From Patiria pectinifera (taxonomy: Eukaryota; Echinodermata; Asteroidea; Valvatida; Asterinidae), in NCBI GenBank assembly GCA_029964075.1, contig CM057141.1, forward strand, positions 12,028,001 to 12,092,000: a DNA stretch of 64,000 bases, in the 5' to 3' direction. The position numbers and the translations under genes are program-made. Shown piece by piece: positions 1-15,000 of the stretch (position 1 is its first letter; each line of letters opens with the position of its first letter). The notes under the pieces were generated by a model. That model was not told the origin of the DNA. It searched no databases and saw only the letters and a list, made by a program, of their open reading frames with translations.

Positions 1-2
1 AC

Positions 3-3000
3 CTTTTTGAACTTCTTGAAGTTGTTGACTCCTTTCCTTGCAGCTGTTGAGTGAGTTCCATTTACCGCAGGTCTCCTGATAGCCAAGGCTACCTGTTCAA
101 CCACAGCAACGTCGACGGGCAGGCTGGGGTCTTGAGGACTTGTCGGTTCCGACTGTATTTTGAAAAATAACAAATTTAATGCTGAAAACTTGCATATCTT
201 GTTTAAGTATCCCCATTAACCCTCCCTTTCTGGCTGATCAAACCCTCCCTCTCAGCAGTTAAAATCAATCGAGCGACTTTTTTTAAGATTTGAATGCTCT
301 CTGCCTCCATCAAACTAGCCTTTTGCCAAGGCCATCATGGCTTAAAGCTGCGAACGACAGGAGCGAAGACTAATTCAGCGCGCACGAGTGGTGACTCACA
401 TTTTTTTTGTTTTTAAATTTTGTGCGACCATCTGGGGCGCACGCACGCGTCCGGGTAGAAGCAACGCGCACCCTAAAATTCTAATGATTGGTTGGAACTT
501 TGCTACTGTTTTGAAAAACATAAGAAATTTTTGACAAGTTGGAAAAGGCCTTGTGGCTTCGCCACTCGCGTGTGTCGTCTCCGGCTCCAGTTGCTTCGCG
601 GCTTCACCGCTTTGTCTAATGCCGGCAAGTTAAGCCACGATGGACTTGCCGAAAGGCTACCATCAAGCAGGATTGACTAGCTGTGACTGTTTTGTTACTT
701 GACACAGCTATGCTTCGACCAGTGATGTAGTGCCTTGATGCTGGGCCTTGGCCTTAAGGCTGCCTTAAGGCTGGATTTTAGGGCCTTGGCCTCAAGGCTT
801 GAGGGCAAAAGCCTTGGCCTTAGCCTTGGCCTTGAGGGTTCAGGGCCTTGCAATTTTGAGTCAAGGCTCTTCAAGGCCCATAGATTTTTGCATTTTCCAG
901 ATAAATCTGTTCGAAATTTTGCTGTTACCATTTTAATCGTATTACCATGGAGGAGGGAAGCACCCTATAGATTTGTGTGTTGGGCACACTTCCACTTTTG
1001 TAGCAACACATTTTGTTACCATTGTAGTAGATTTGCTGCAAAAATATTCCGTACACTTGTGGGGCTAATGACATGATCACTTTAATTGCATATAACTATG
1101 GAATAGATCTGATTGGTTGTATATGTCCCCCTGATAAGTGCTAAAGATTTGCATGTATCTGTTTTAGATAATGCTGATATTTCTGACCATGTTGGGCCAG
1201 CAAATAAAAATTTCCCAAATCAGTTTCTTGGATCCCCCTTTTGTTACACTTGGGAGAACTGTGTGTCAATATAGAAGTAAATCATTATTTTGTTTAGTTA
1301 AACCATATTCAAGACCTCAACTTATACTTTAATAGATACAGTGCAGTCATAAAACGGTGTAGGCCTATGCGAGCATGTTGATTGCAATTAAAGAAATGTT
1401 GTTCTTCGTAACGAGCAATTCGTGATGATAAGGGCGGATCCACAGGGGCCAAAAGGGGCCATGCCCCCCCCCCCAAAAAAAACCCACGAAATCATTTTTT
1501 TTATGTGACGTCATAATAAAGGCAGGCAATGAGTACACCACCATCTTTTCCTAAAAAAACATCGGTTAAAATGGTCAGAAATTGCCTCAAATCGCACCAC
1601 AGAGCATCTCGAATCCAAATTTTTTCCCAAGCCGTAATTTTTTGACCCACTTTTTTTGGGGGGGACCAAAATTTCTTTGCCCCCCCCCCCCAAATTGTGT
1701 TCTGGATCCGCCCTTGCGTGATGATGTGTCACTCATGTGACTATAATTAGTTCTATATCAGTGGTCATTTCATAAAACAAGGCCTTGGCCTTGGCCTTGA
1801 GGGTCAAAGCCTTGGCCTTGAGGGTCAAAGCCTTGGCCTTGGCCTTGAGGGTCAAAGCCTTTGCTCCAACACTGGCTTCGACTGTAGGAGATTGATAAAC
1901 CTATTATCTGAGCACACACGCCCGTCATTCCACTTTGATATCTACTGACCTTGATTGTCTTGTTAGCGGTGATGTAACCTGTAGGTATGACCTGGGCTGG
2001 GTATGTACTCCTAGAGCTGGAATCAGCATTCATCTCATCATTCACCTGGTCATCCTAGTGTTCAACAATGAAATTAAGATTTGGTCTTAATTTTGTTTCA
2101 ATTCTTTTGATTTCATGAAAATTGCTCCATGCAGATTGCCACTTCCAGTATTAGCTGCAATTTCTTACATACAGGGCGAGTAAAAAAACAAAACCCAAAT
2201 GTCAGGACTAATGTTTTAATGAAGTTCTGCATGTAGCACTTTCAAAATCTAGGACATGAAAGCCCAATCCATAAGCTTTCTTTTAGTACAAGAATCATTC
2301 AAATCACCAAAAAAGGTGTGCGTTCTTTCAGGCAAAGCGAAAACAAATCACACACATATCTATGTGATTTGTTTTCGTTTTCTTGAAAGAACACTTACTT
2401 TTTTTGTGATCCGTGGACAGAACTTTAAAACGGTGGTTGTGTTTAAAATTTTGTAACTTAAAAATTACATGAGTGATTTGAATGATTCTTGTACTAAAAG
2501 GAAGCTTATGAATTGGGCTTTCATATCCTAGATTTTGAAAGTGCTACACGCAGAACTTCAATAATACAATGCTTCCCGACATTTGGGTTTCATTTTTTTT
2601 ACTCACCCTGTATAATGACTTTTACTAACAAGAATAGGTTTTCTTTGTTGAATGCCTCAGTTTGGAACATAAGTAATATTCAGTGAGTCAGTCAGTCAGT
2701 CAGTTAGTGATTCACGCAGTCGGGGAGTGGGGGAGTTGGGGAGTTAGTCAGTCACTGACTTGGTCAGTCTGAAGACAATAGGCTGATCCTTCGGGTCAAC
2801 CAAAAACAGAAAATGATATCTCTAGAGAAGATATTTGAAAGTGCTGCTTATCGTGATGTCCTGTAAAACAAAAAAATGAGAAATGTTTCGTCCTAAAGTC
2901 TTCCAGTTTTGAGTGTCATTTATGATACACAGACGACAGGCAATGATGAAACATTACTGAAATTGACTTTATCTACCTCCTCTGTGTGTCTTGACTTCTT

Positions 3001-6000
3001 GGTTCTCTTCTTCCACATCCCCTGCTCCGCTCCTCTATTCTCATCCTCTCTGACTTCATCGGTTTCCATGACAACCAAATCCTGTACTCTACTGCCAAAC
3101 CTTCTGCCTCTCACACTGACCCCTGATGGAGGGATCACACTATCCTCAGTCTCGTCAACAGTGGACTTGGCAGTCTCCTTGACTGGGTCAAGGTCGGTAC
3201 ATGCTGGGTCCCACCGATGCGATTGAGGACTTTCAATCTCTTTCTTGATCTTCGATCTACTCTCACTTATCCTCTCTGAGGGTGAGATAATGTCATCATC
3301 TATAGAAGACCCAGGGTATGCCGAGTCGTCTATGCCAGCTGTTCTGTCTCTCTTCCTACCCTTCAGAGGATTTCTGCTCAGCCAATTTCGAGTAGTTACA
3401 GCTACGTTGTCTTGTTTCTTTGCATCAGGCGAGACTTTGCTACTCTCTTGTGCTTTGTCTTTGCAGTCCACAAACCCACCGGGCCGTTGTTCCCTGGGTC
3501 GCGATGCTGGCTTGCCTATGTACGGCAGCTCTGGAGATGTTCCAGGGACAGGACCGCTGTTGGTTCCTGCTGTCTGTGGCACAGTCTCTGGTGTTGAGGG
3601 AGGTTTGCTTGACTTGCCTGGTTCCCTCCTAAGGACTTTGGCTGGCGAGGCAAAGTTGGCTGTGTCATCATCTCGCAACCTTTGAAAGTAGAAAATAGAA
3701 AAGAAGTTGATTGGAACTTGTCCACTATGGACTCTGTGCACAAGGACCCCCTCAATGGTTAGAACGGGAGAGTTGGAGAGACCAATGGGAAGGACATTCA
3801 AAGGCATTAACAATGATGAGTGACACACACACGAAGATGTTATGGCTTTGTGCACATGCAGATTAAAATTAGTCATGCGTACCTCTATACGCATGCGAAT
3901 CAGTGCACGCACATGGTGTTGCCTGTCCACTGGGCTCCCAAAAGTGGTCAAAAAGCACCATCTACTATTGGTGCACTGAGTCCATAGCTACTGTCCACCT
4001 AGGTGTTTGAACAACTATGTATTCACTTATTATGTGATTAAAATTTCATGAAACCTGCTGTATTTTACCTTTTCTTTGATGGGGTCTGCTCCGATCTGTC
4101 TGGTTTCTCCTTCTGGTCAATTGACTCTAGAGCACTCTTTGATGCATGTGGCTTGCTTCTTGTGGCAGGGTGGGGCCTAACCATCTCAGACAGCTGAGTC
4201 TGGGAGGCTAACACGTCTTGAGTTGTGAGCGAGGGAGCGGCCACTGGATGAATGAGGGTCAGGCCAGCTGAAACATGAAAGGATATCAGATACACAATGT
4301 CTAAGGATGTGAATCTACGTTTAATTTGATAAACGTTTAGCAAAATTTTCCCGTAGCGTTTAAACGTTTAAACGTTTAGTCAAGACTTCAAAAAGACTGC
4401 CGCCTGCGTCCCAGTATAATGTGCCATAACTGCGGTCACATTTATATACACTTGTACACACTTTAACCACCTTTTTTCCCCATGTTCTTTTGAAGTCTGC
4501 AGGCTAAATAAATTAAGAAGAAAAGAATCGTCTGCATTCTGCAAGTGTTGCCGAATCAAATGAACATACACTCAAGAAATGTCAAGGCCTGAGGAAGATC
4601 GTTTATTTATATTTTTTAAGCCCCGAATTTCGTTAAAAAAAACCCACACCTTTTATTTAACGGAATGCAAACTGCATCCAAATTCCAAAATATGAAAAAC
4701 TTTGCCTGCACAAATTTTCCAAAAGCGGCAGCATTCTTGAGCTGCTAGTTATCTGCAGGCTGCCAGAAAAATAGTCACATTATGATTTCTTGCTACGCAA
4801 CCGGCAGTCCCAGCCCAGGCATCACACAGGGGAGCCTCCTCCTAGCAACATTATTTCTAGGCAACCTGAAGTTGCGCTTGGTGGAAGGAACGTCATATTC
4901 ATGAAAGCAGACGGACCCGTGATGAAAGCAACCAATGGCGTATTTATTTGCCAGGAACCGGCTCATTTCATTGGCTGAGATACTATCATCGCTGTTTATC
5001 ATCTAAGAATCTTCCAACTACTGGCGGCAAGTCATCAAAGGATTTAAAGTTCGATGGCCTACAGCTGAACCCAACCGCATATACTTTGTAACAACGAGAG
5101 CGGCATTGTATCAATTTGAACAATGCCGCTGTCAATCATTCTCTGGAAGGGCTTTTTCGGAGCTGGATTTTATTTGGGCATTTATTTTTCAAAGGCCCGG
5201 GGAAAAGTTTATACGAAAAGTGAGGGAAACTGAAATAAACATGGAATTTCACCCCTGTAAAGGCCTGTATCGTATACATGTACATGAATAAATGATAAAT
5301 AAATGTATTTTCTTTTCTTTTTTTGGTTTTTATTCGGGGGGTTGATATTCCAAATAATTAATTGAATGCACGTCTTTTTAAAAACTGGACTGAAGAACAG
5401 TAAGGCCAGTATTGCTTGTCCAGATTTTATTCTAAACCAACTTGACAGGGGCCTTTTTTTTGACGACTGCGTTACCATTACTTGCCGTTGGGGAAAATGT
5501 TAACTGACAAGAATGTTACAAAAGGGCCCTTACCCATGGGTCTGTATTTTACGTTCTACATGCATCCTTTGGTCGTCAGGCAACCAAATTTAAATGTTAA
5601 AAAAATATATATATATCCAACAATTTTATTTTTCGATGTAATTTTTATAAACAGGAAGGTTTTTCTGCCAATGATAGCAACATTTAATAATGTTCCTACA
5701 GAGGTGAGAGGTACATTTTTTTTACTTATCACAATATATTTTCATGGGGGAGGGGTGCACTTTTGCGTAAAACGAGCAAATAATCTATGTTGATATCGCT
5801 CTTTAAAAAAACGCAATTATCTTCCTATAATAGATCCCGTAATATGCCACCGCCCCTAAGATCATCAGCTCCCGCCCTAAGATAAAAAACCCAGTTTTTA
5901 TTTTACCCCCGCCAACACCAAACACATTCTGGATCATCGTCATCGATTTCCTTGTTACGGAAGCGGCAGTAATTTTTTTTAAGGGAGCGGCGGACCTTAC

Positions 6001-9000
6001 AGCACTTGGGGAGGGGGGGAATAATCCCAATGCATCAAAATACATCGTTTTAAATAACGCCTTCACTTGAGTAGCTTACGGGGGAGCAGGGTAAACTTTT
6101 TTTCCTCGCCGGTTTTAAAATCATTATGAAAGTGCTAGCCATTGGTTTGATTACTGCACACACCAAGTGATGGTTTCAGCAAATACAAGCACATTCAGAG
6201 AAAAATACAGAAAAAAGACAGACTCGGAATTGTTTTAAAATTCAGTATTTTTATCAGAATAACCTTAGGAGAGGCGACATCCCCGCCCGGCATCAATCTC
6301 GGCCCAGCGGCGTATTGAAAAAATCAAACACAACCAATTGTATACACTGTGTATCAATTTGACACAAAACAGTTACTGATCATGGAACAATGTATTAATA
6401 AAACTTCTTGGAACGTGATCAACTATAAAATGCGTTTCTAATTCTTTATTAGTTAAACACAATAAACATCGTAGATTCTTTGTAAATAAAACTGGAGGGT
6501 AGATTGCGCAAAATACAAGGTCCCATTTTCGAAATTTGAGTTCCGTTTAAACGTTTGGGAAAATTTCTAAACGGATTTGATTTTTTTTTTCGTTTACACG
6601 TGTACACGTGTAAACGTCACATCCTTAACAATGTCATAGTTGCTACTAAAAGTCACTCGCTTGTTTTTGTCTTTAAAATTTCCTTTTATCTTATCATTTA
6701 CATCCACATGTTAGCCAATCGATCCCGCAAGCTTGGTGGTCGAGTGGTAAGACGTCTGCACTGGAAAGCAGGATGTCGTGGGTTCGAGTCCCACTGGAGT
6801 GATTTTTTTCCCAACTTTCACTCGGGAGGTAACACACTGAGTATACAGTGTTTATACGTCAGTGAAGGACAAAACCTAACACTGATTTTAATTCATAAGA
6901 TTGAATTTGCATCGAGGTGATGTAATACATCACCTCGATGCAGATTCCATCTTATGAATAGTACTTGTACCTTCTTTCTTGTCGTACCTTGTAAAAGTAC
7001 CAAGTTGACACTACACAAACAAGAGAGGGTGCTTTTTTACCACTTTGGAGAACCCAGTGGATGGGACACACTACGTACGCGCACTGGTTCGCACGCATTT
7101 AGCCGAAAATATGCACAACCAATTTTTAATTTTTTTTTAAGAAGCCATGATGTCTTCGCATTCAGAGCATCAGGCATCGTCGGCAATGCGTTAGAATGTC
7201 TTTCCCAGTGGCCTCCCCATCTCTCCCTTTCTAATACCGTTGAGGGGATACTTTGTGCACAGAGCCCATACTTATACATGAATAAATTAACATTGTCAAT
7301 CCAACATTGATATTAACGGGAATGTCCTTTACCTTGAGCCACTCTGGGATTACAGTGGACCTTGGTGGATGCATACAGCACAGCCAGGCCAAACTCAGAC
7401 TGTGGGATAGGACGTAGGCCATTCCTGATATTTCATGGAGGGAACAAAGGAAAGTGAATTTAAACATGAAGAAATTCATTTGCCTTTTTCACTGACTGTT
7501 AGTTTTTCTGATAGAAATTATAAAAAAAAATTCTGAGCAGCAGGCACAGACATGATCTGAATGAGTGACTAGAGCAACCATATGACACACACTTGTGAAT
7601 ATATATATGCAAGCAGGTTTTTTTTTTGGGGGGGGTGTCTTAAGCAATGCTTGACCTCCATTGGTATCACCGTCAAAGTTGGCTATTTCAGAAATGTATT
7701 TATTGCAAAATTACGTGCCATCTGCAACAATAAGTACGAACAAAACTCTCACAACTTGAATGAAGGTGTGACTAGTAAACTTGATGTTAAAGGGAATGTA
7801 CTACATTTGCTTTTGCTGCACTTTTCAGAAATAAATGGGGGATTGACTTTGGGGAATTGAAAGGTCAGAGAATGAGTCTAGCAGGCTTGTACTCCTTCAC
7901 AGGTATGTAATCAATTGCAAAGAAAATGCAGAATAACTAATTATGAAAAATTAGGAGCAGTTTTTGAAAAAAGCCAGTTTTCTTGAAAATGTCAGCACAC
8001 CAGGAGCCACGATTTTACAGGATGCTTAAAACTGTCATTCCTTAACAATCCAGTAAGGTATTTTGTGATAATTTGATCATTTCATTTTGTGATGTTTGCA
8101 AATATTGTATCTTCCCTTTAAGCTCCAAAGCACATAAAAAAAAACTCCCATTCTTAAAAACCTGATAACAGACCAACATTCAATTTGTGAAACCACCACG
8201 ATTCCGAGTTATATTAGACCGTATCTGAATTACTTGGCTACAGCTTGTCAAGTAATTCAGGTACACAGGTCCATAAGAATTGGATTCGACTGCTTCCATA
8301 GGCTCATGTGTAATAGCCAACCACGATTTAGTTCGTGGTAACAGATGTCTAAGAACAAGGTCCAATTTCATGGCTCTGCTTACCATTAGCGTAAAATCCC
8401 TGCTTACTGTAGCATTCAATTCTGTGCTTATGGTCATCATATTTCATGGGTTAGCAAGGATTCTGTGCTTACAGGGTTAGCACAGAATTGTTTTTGCTGG
8501 CGCTGTTAGCACAGAATATGTCGTACTCATAAAACTTCTGTGGTCAACAGAGCCATTGAATTGGGACCAGTTTTCTTTCTTTTTTAAACTTCTATTCATA
8601 AATACTTAAGACAGTTTACGCATTCCTATTGGTCGAGAGCCCGTCACGTGGCCGGTCTTAAACGGATGATAAAGACATGGCTAGCTGGTCTTAAACACTT
8701 TTCCAGTGTCACAATAAAATGTGGACTCCTAAAAATCCAGTGCCTCTTATCGTTTCATTGGTTGAACGTTCACAATCCTCACGTAGGCATGCCCAACACT
8801 ACCAGGGAGTCAGAATTTTAAAGTTCTAAATTCAAAACGCAACGCGCCAGGTGCGTTCTGCGCGACATCGCGCAGAACATGATCTGTGGCAGCGTCAATC
8901 TCCATAAAAGGGTTGTTTACATCTTACTCGCCAGCTGAACACTCCATTATTTTGCAAGAGGGATGTTTCAAAAAGCATAAAGTGAATTTGTTGAACAAAA

Positions 9001-12000
9001 TCGGGTAATTATCAGCACCCAGACTCTAAGTGGTCTTAAACAGAGTGATAAAAACCTCCGAAGCACACATTTATTCCCTTATTATAAGAAGCCTGACCTT
9101 TTTAGGAGCTCCATGACCTCTGTGACCCATTCCTGACCTGCCTGGGTCATGACCTGACTCTGATCCTGAGGATCCGCATACATGACGAGGGTGTTAGGAT
9201 CTACCAGGAGATCCTCTTCTCTGCTTGTCACTCCCTCCTCTACCAGCAGCGCCTTACCTCCAGCGAGCTTCACAGTCTGAGCCAGCTGCTTGAACTAGAC
9301 CAAGAAAAACCAAAAGATTAAAATAGCAATCTCAACCCTTACCAGTCATGCTGTCTATCACAAGTTCGGCCAAAAGTACATTGCAAGTCAATTCAAAAGT
9401 CTTGTCACTGATGTGCAGGGTATGCATGATCATATTTCCATCTAAATGGGCAGATATTCATGAAGTCTTGGCTAAGGAATGCACTACATGTAATGCTGGA
9501 TGTACAGCTGCAATAGACTGAACCACTGACCCCCGCCTCCTAACATCTGGACCAATCACAGCCATGAATGAACAAGCAAACTTAACCAGTATTACAGTTC
9601 AGTCCAGTGCAGTCCAGTCCAGTGCAGTCCAGTCTAGTCACTAGTCCGCTCCCAACTTACACCCAAGTTAATAAGTCCAGTCACAAGTAACAAGGAATGA
9701 GTAATAATAAAAGAATGCCTTCGTCCCAGTTTACTTGAATAGTTTGTGACTTGACTTAAGACTGGATGGCTTGTCAGAGACTTGTGATGGGTTTTTAGCT
9801 AGGGCTTGTGATAGGCTGGTGAGGGCTTGTGATAGGCTGGTGAGGGCTTGTGATAGGCTGGTGAGGGCTTGTGATAGGCAGGTGAGGGCTTGTGATGGGA
9901 TATGATAGGCTGGTGAGGGCTTGTGATGGGCCTGTGATAGGCTGGTGAGGGCTTGTCTGGTGAGAGCTAGTGACAGGCTGGTGAGGGCTTGTGATGGGCT
10001 TATGATAGGCTGGTGAGGGCTTGTGATGGGCTTGTGATAGGCTGAAGAGCGCTTGCAATGGGCTTGGGATAGGCTGGTGAGCGCTTGTGATGGGCATGTG
10101 AAAGGCTGGTGAGGGCTTGTGATTGGCTTGTGATAGGCTGGTGAGGGCTTGCAATGGGCTTGTGATAGGCTGGTGAGGGCTTGTGATTGGCTTGTGATAG
10201 GCTGGCGAGAGCTTGTGATGGGTTTGTGATGGGCTGTTGAGGGCTTGTGATGGGTTTGTGATAGGCTGGCGAGGGCTTGTGATGGGCATGTGAAAGGCTG
10301 GTGAGTGTTTGCGATGGGTTTGTGATGGGCTAATGACAGGCTGGCGAGGGCTAATGACAGGCTGGCGAGGGCTTGTGACAGGCTGGTGAGGGCTTGTGAC
10401 AGGCTGGTGAGGGCTTGTGACAGGCTGGCGAGGGCTTGTGATGGGCTTGTGACAGGCTGGCGAGAGCTTGTGATAGGCTTATGAAGGCTTGTTATGAATT
10501 TGACTTCAACCCTGACCCTTCTGCATCAGCATTTCTGCTAGAATTCTTCCACAATATTGCAAAATTATTAATTCTGCTAGGTACTACCAATGGCATATTC
10601 TTTGTTATTCAATTTCAAGCAGGTGAAAGCCCTATGTGACATACATGTAATGGCGAGTTTACAAAATCCCAAAACCTCCGATTGGGTCTTTGAAAGACCC
10701 CAGATGATTATAAAAATTTATCTCATTTGTATAAAGAGAATCAGTCAAAGGTAAAAAAAGAAGGAAAATTGTTTTTCAACACCACTGTGAGTGTTGCAAA
10801 ACCCATACTGTATGTTATTCATTTCTGTTTTATTGTAAGGCCAAATAAAAAAAACCATATTTAGCGTCCTGCCTTTAAAAAAAAAGGAAGGAGGCCTTTT
10901 TTTTTTCAAAATGGCTGCCCGACCCATTTTCCAAAACGACCGGCTGGGACTATTTTTCAAGATGGCCGCCAGCTTTTTCTTAAAATGGCCGCCATAGATG
11001 CAACAGACAAAGAGGCCAAAATGATGTCACTGTTTAAAATTGATCAATTATCAAAAAAAAGAAGAAGAAAAACAAGGAGGCCAGCAGGGACGCTAAACAT
11101 TTTTTTAATTTTGCTTAAATTTGCAAAAATAAGTGCAATGCTGTTTTTCCTTTCATCAGAAGCTTTACCTGTTTTTGAGCAAGGAACATCATTGTTTTTC
11201 CTTGGAAGAGTGTCTTGCGATCCGTGTTCGCCTGGAATGATACATCATCCTCTTTGATAGCCGTTTCTGCTATAACTGGCTGAAAGCTGAACAAAAAGGA
11301 CTCAACAACATCAGAGAGTTACATTACTTGTTAAATATCTCTACATCAGCTGAAGCACCAAACAGCTTCGTGTAGTATTTCAAATAATTCACAATGCAGG
11401 ACAGAACCAAGCCTCTGTAAGCAAATTTGCTAACTCAACACTCTTCAATTCACCCATTTTATCCCTCCTGCTGTTGTAAGCAGTCACAGTCAAAAAATCA
11501 ATCCTCTTCCCTTGCCATGCCTTTAATGCAGGCTAGTCAACAATAGTGAAACCATATGTCTATAAACAAGCACTATGACTTGAGTCAAATTCATTCAACA
11601 TACGTATATAGCAGGCAAGTTGTGGGCACAGTTGGTTTATCAATCAACTACAGTCATAGCATAGCTGTATCAAGTAAAGGGCCTGTCACATTATATGCGC
11701 TTTCATAGGAGACCTTACGGCGACCAAAAATATCAAATAAATTTTAACAATCGCAGCGAGGACGCAAGAACATGAAAATTTTCTGTCCCAAGTGGCCAGA
11801 AAATAGCTCAAGCTACGCTCATACTGTGCTCATCTCACGCTTACGATGAGCTCAACTTGCTCTCTATGCACCCCTGTCAAGCCCAATTACTCGATCTATT
11901 CGCTGCCGCTGTGCTGTCACTGCGCTCACACTACGCTCTGCTCGCTGTTGATACGTCCTAGTAGCTCGCGTCGCGCTCTCTATTCGACCAGAATACGCTC

Positions 12001-15000
12001 ACGTGACGTCACTTGTGCTGTTCAAATACCACAACAAAATGGTCAATCCGCAGTCCAGTTTCAAATTTATTCTAGAAGTTCATCGCAGTGGAGTTACTTT
12101 CTCATGGAGACTACGTCGACTGCCTTGCGCCTAAGCTGCCTCAATGCCACTTCAACGTCGCATGATTCACGCTCGCACAGCGCCCAAGTTGCGTCATTAC
12201 GGCGCTCTGGCCAGAGCGCAGAGGTGTTGCGATTGTTTTGAGCATGCTCAAAAACTTTGGCGCTCATCGGAGACCATTAAGACCCTCCGGCGCCCATAAG
12301 ACGACCTATGTACATGTAGTTGTCGCTGCGATCTAGTAGTTGTTGTTGCGCCCTAGCCATTTTTCAAGGACGCAGTGGGAGCGCATATATGATCGCAGAC
12401 ATTGTGACAGGCCCTTTACATAAATAGTCACAGCCAGTCAATCCTGCTTGATGCAGGATAAAACAGTCACTTGATTGATTTTGACTGAAAGGACAACTTT
12501 GCACATAATGTATAGTACTGTGTACAGCAGCTTTCTTTTACGACTTGCATTATTTTATAATAAATCCTTAGCTGGACTTCGATTTCATCATCTTTCATAT
12601 TTGTCTTAACTTAACATGTTGTTTTTGTAACGGCAAATTTACTTGTGGGGTTAGTTTTGATTCAGATTTTATATGTTCCTTTTGTTTTTTAATTGCACTG
12701 AACCATTTTTCCTCTCTTTTTTGTTTTAATTCCCACAGCATGTAGAGTTGCATCAAAGGAAATGGATCAATTTGAAATAAATGGGAAGTAAACACAATTT
12801 CAAAATGAAGATGTCCTTACTCAGAAGGATCAGGCATCGGTGTGTTGTTGCAGGCTGCTCCTTCCAACTTGCGTAAATACTCTGGAGTGACAATGGGTCG
12901 ACACGTCACCAAGGCACCAATAACCTGCAACAGAAAACAACGTACGGTGTAAGATCACAAAATCGTAGGGTCCGAAAATAGCAAAATCTGAGAGCATCAG
13001 GTGAAGAATCAGGGGCATTGACCGCGTACGTAAGCTGTCAACTCGTACGCCGCATAGCTTAACATGACAGTGACAGCTCGCGCATTCGAACATGGCGTTC
13101 GTGCGTGGTTCTTTGCCCTCTTATCCTGCCCATAATGCTTTGCGCACTATTGTACTTTGCTATTTGCGATAAGGCAAATGAGACAAGCCATATTTACAAT
13201 GGCTGCTGCACGTTTTCTATTTGGAAAGGAAATGGTTGTACAGACAATTTTTCAAGGCTGAAGAAGAAGAAATTAGCGATAAAATATTACGAAAAACAGA
13301 CTACAAGTGAAAACCTGCCGCAAACTTTGTACAAAAAGTGACGTAAAATGTACATATATCATAAAAGTTCAAAAATTTGACGTTTTGATCCTGACAGAGA
13401 CACACAAGCCAAACTAGTATAAACATATTTTGAGTGCCTGAGGTCGAACATTGCCAGGCCGAAAAGAGATCTCACAATACTGCCACATGATCCAAAAAAT
13501 TTAGTTTCAACTTAAAGTAAATTGAAAACAAAATGTTGCCATAACTTTGAAACGAAATGATGTCATACCTTGATGGTGACAGTCAGCTGAGTCATGATGA
13601 GGTGTGTGCATTCTTTACTCCACTCAGGAACCACATGCCCTCCCAATTTACGGATCAGCGACTTCAAAGACCTCTTGTCGGCAGAGGGCAGAGATGAGAA
13701 AGCTACGACCAGTGGTTTATACGTCACTCTAGGAGAAGGAAAAAAGGACAACTAGATCTACGTTTGTTTGAGGATCAGAAAATAGGGCTTTTCCACATTA
13801 CATGTATGATCTGTTACACGGTACCCTCTGGAGACATGTGCACAATAGGGAACAAAAAATTGTATACGTCTCCACAGGGTAATTTCTATAGGTAAATTAT
13901 ACGTCTCCACAAAGTTATCACAAAATAAATATATGGATTTTACTCAATAACTAGGAATTTCCAAGGTGTGTTGATCCGTCGCAAATTGAAGTATTTTACG
14001 TAAGGGATATTAAGTCCAAATTTCAGCCCAGGAAATTCATTCTGGTTAAAATAGGAGCATTTTGAAAGTACACTTTCAAACTCGAATACTTTAGTACACG
14101 AGAACAAAGAAATGACTCCACAAGACACACATTTCAGTATGGGGTTTTGTTATGAGTTTATGCTTTTTATAAATTGACAAACCAGTAGTTCCATGACTTA
14201 TTTAGCTGTTCTTCTCCAGGTATCCATGATCCACGATGACATCATCTTGATGTCACCCACTTTTTATCTGTAACATGTCGCTGTCTATGTCATACGGTAC
14301 CAAGTTCCAACCATACAGTAATCTCGATATAAAATCTGGAAATACCGGGTACCGTACGCCTTTACAGTGACGTCATAAGACCAAAGATGATACCATCATG
14401 TCATCACTTGTCTAGGGCCAACCTAACCTTCGGGTCTTTGTCCTTACCTAGTTTGAAGTCAATCTGTTTGTATTTTATGTAAAAATTTTATGTAAAGGTT
14501 TACAAATTGGTAACACAATTTTGGGGATACAAACAGATGTGAATATTAGGTTTTATTGGCATATGTTCCACTTTGCTGTTATTCTATATTAAATACTTAT
14601 AATGTGTAGATCGAAATGAAAGAACCAAGATCAACAATTTGTTTACCTGCCTTGAATAAACAGTAACAGATGTTATTATTTACATGTATATCAGGCCTCC
14701 AGCATATTGTATGTTTTTGGAAAATGTACCTGGATGGCTGTACAATATCATTTTTTGATATTGTATAGACACCCGGGCATTTTATGGTTTCGCAGGTTCC
14801 AAATCAATCAAGAGTGTAGAAAGTCACAGTTGTCAATCAGTCAAAAGAACTTAGGGTGCAATGTGGATGTACAAGTTTGTTCTACATAACCCCCAAGGAC
14901 AGACACACAAAGGGAGAACAACAGATCCTTTCAGTCCTCGGGAGTTGGGTCTTTTGTTCAAAACGGTCCTCTGTAGTAGGTTCGTGTGCTTAGTCTATGG

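Noticed and set aside
2920-2976. Extension of NBN exon 11 to the in-frame stop (VDKVNFS... ending VVCVS)
   Set aside because: A good donor (GAG|GTAGAT) at 2977/2976 joins in phase to the exon at 152, which encodes the expected NFKKFKK motif; the extension is intron read-through.
4302-6627. hAT transposase gene inside the 2.3-kb element
   Set aside because: Short frames exist, but no BED finger or hATC dimerisation block could be read with confidence on either strand.
6727-6803. Functional tRNA-Ser
   Set aside because: No acceptor pairing, an 8-base anticodon loop and no long variable arm.
9795-10289. A 164-residue open frame rich in ITSPHQP repeats on the minus strand
   Set aside because: It follows exactly the 21-bp minisatellite and lies within an NBN intron; there is no start context or splice evidence.
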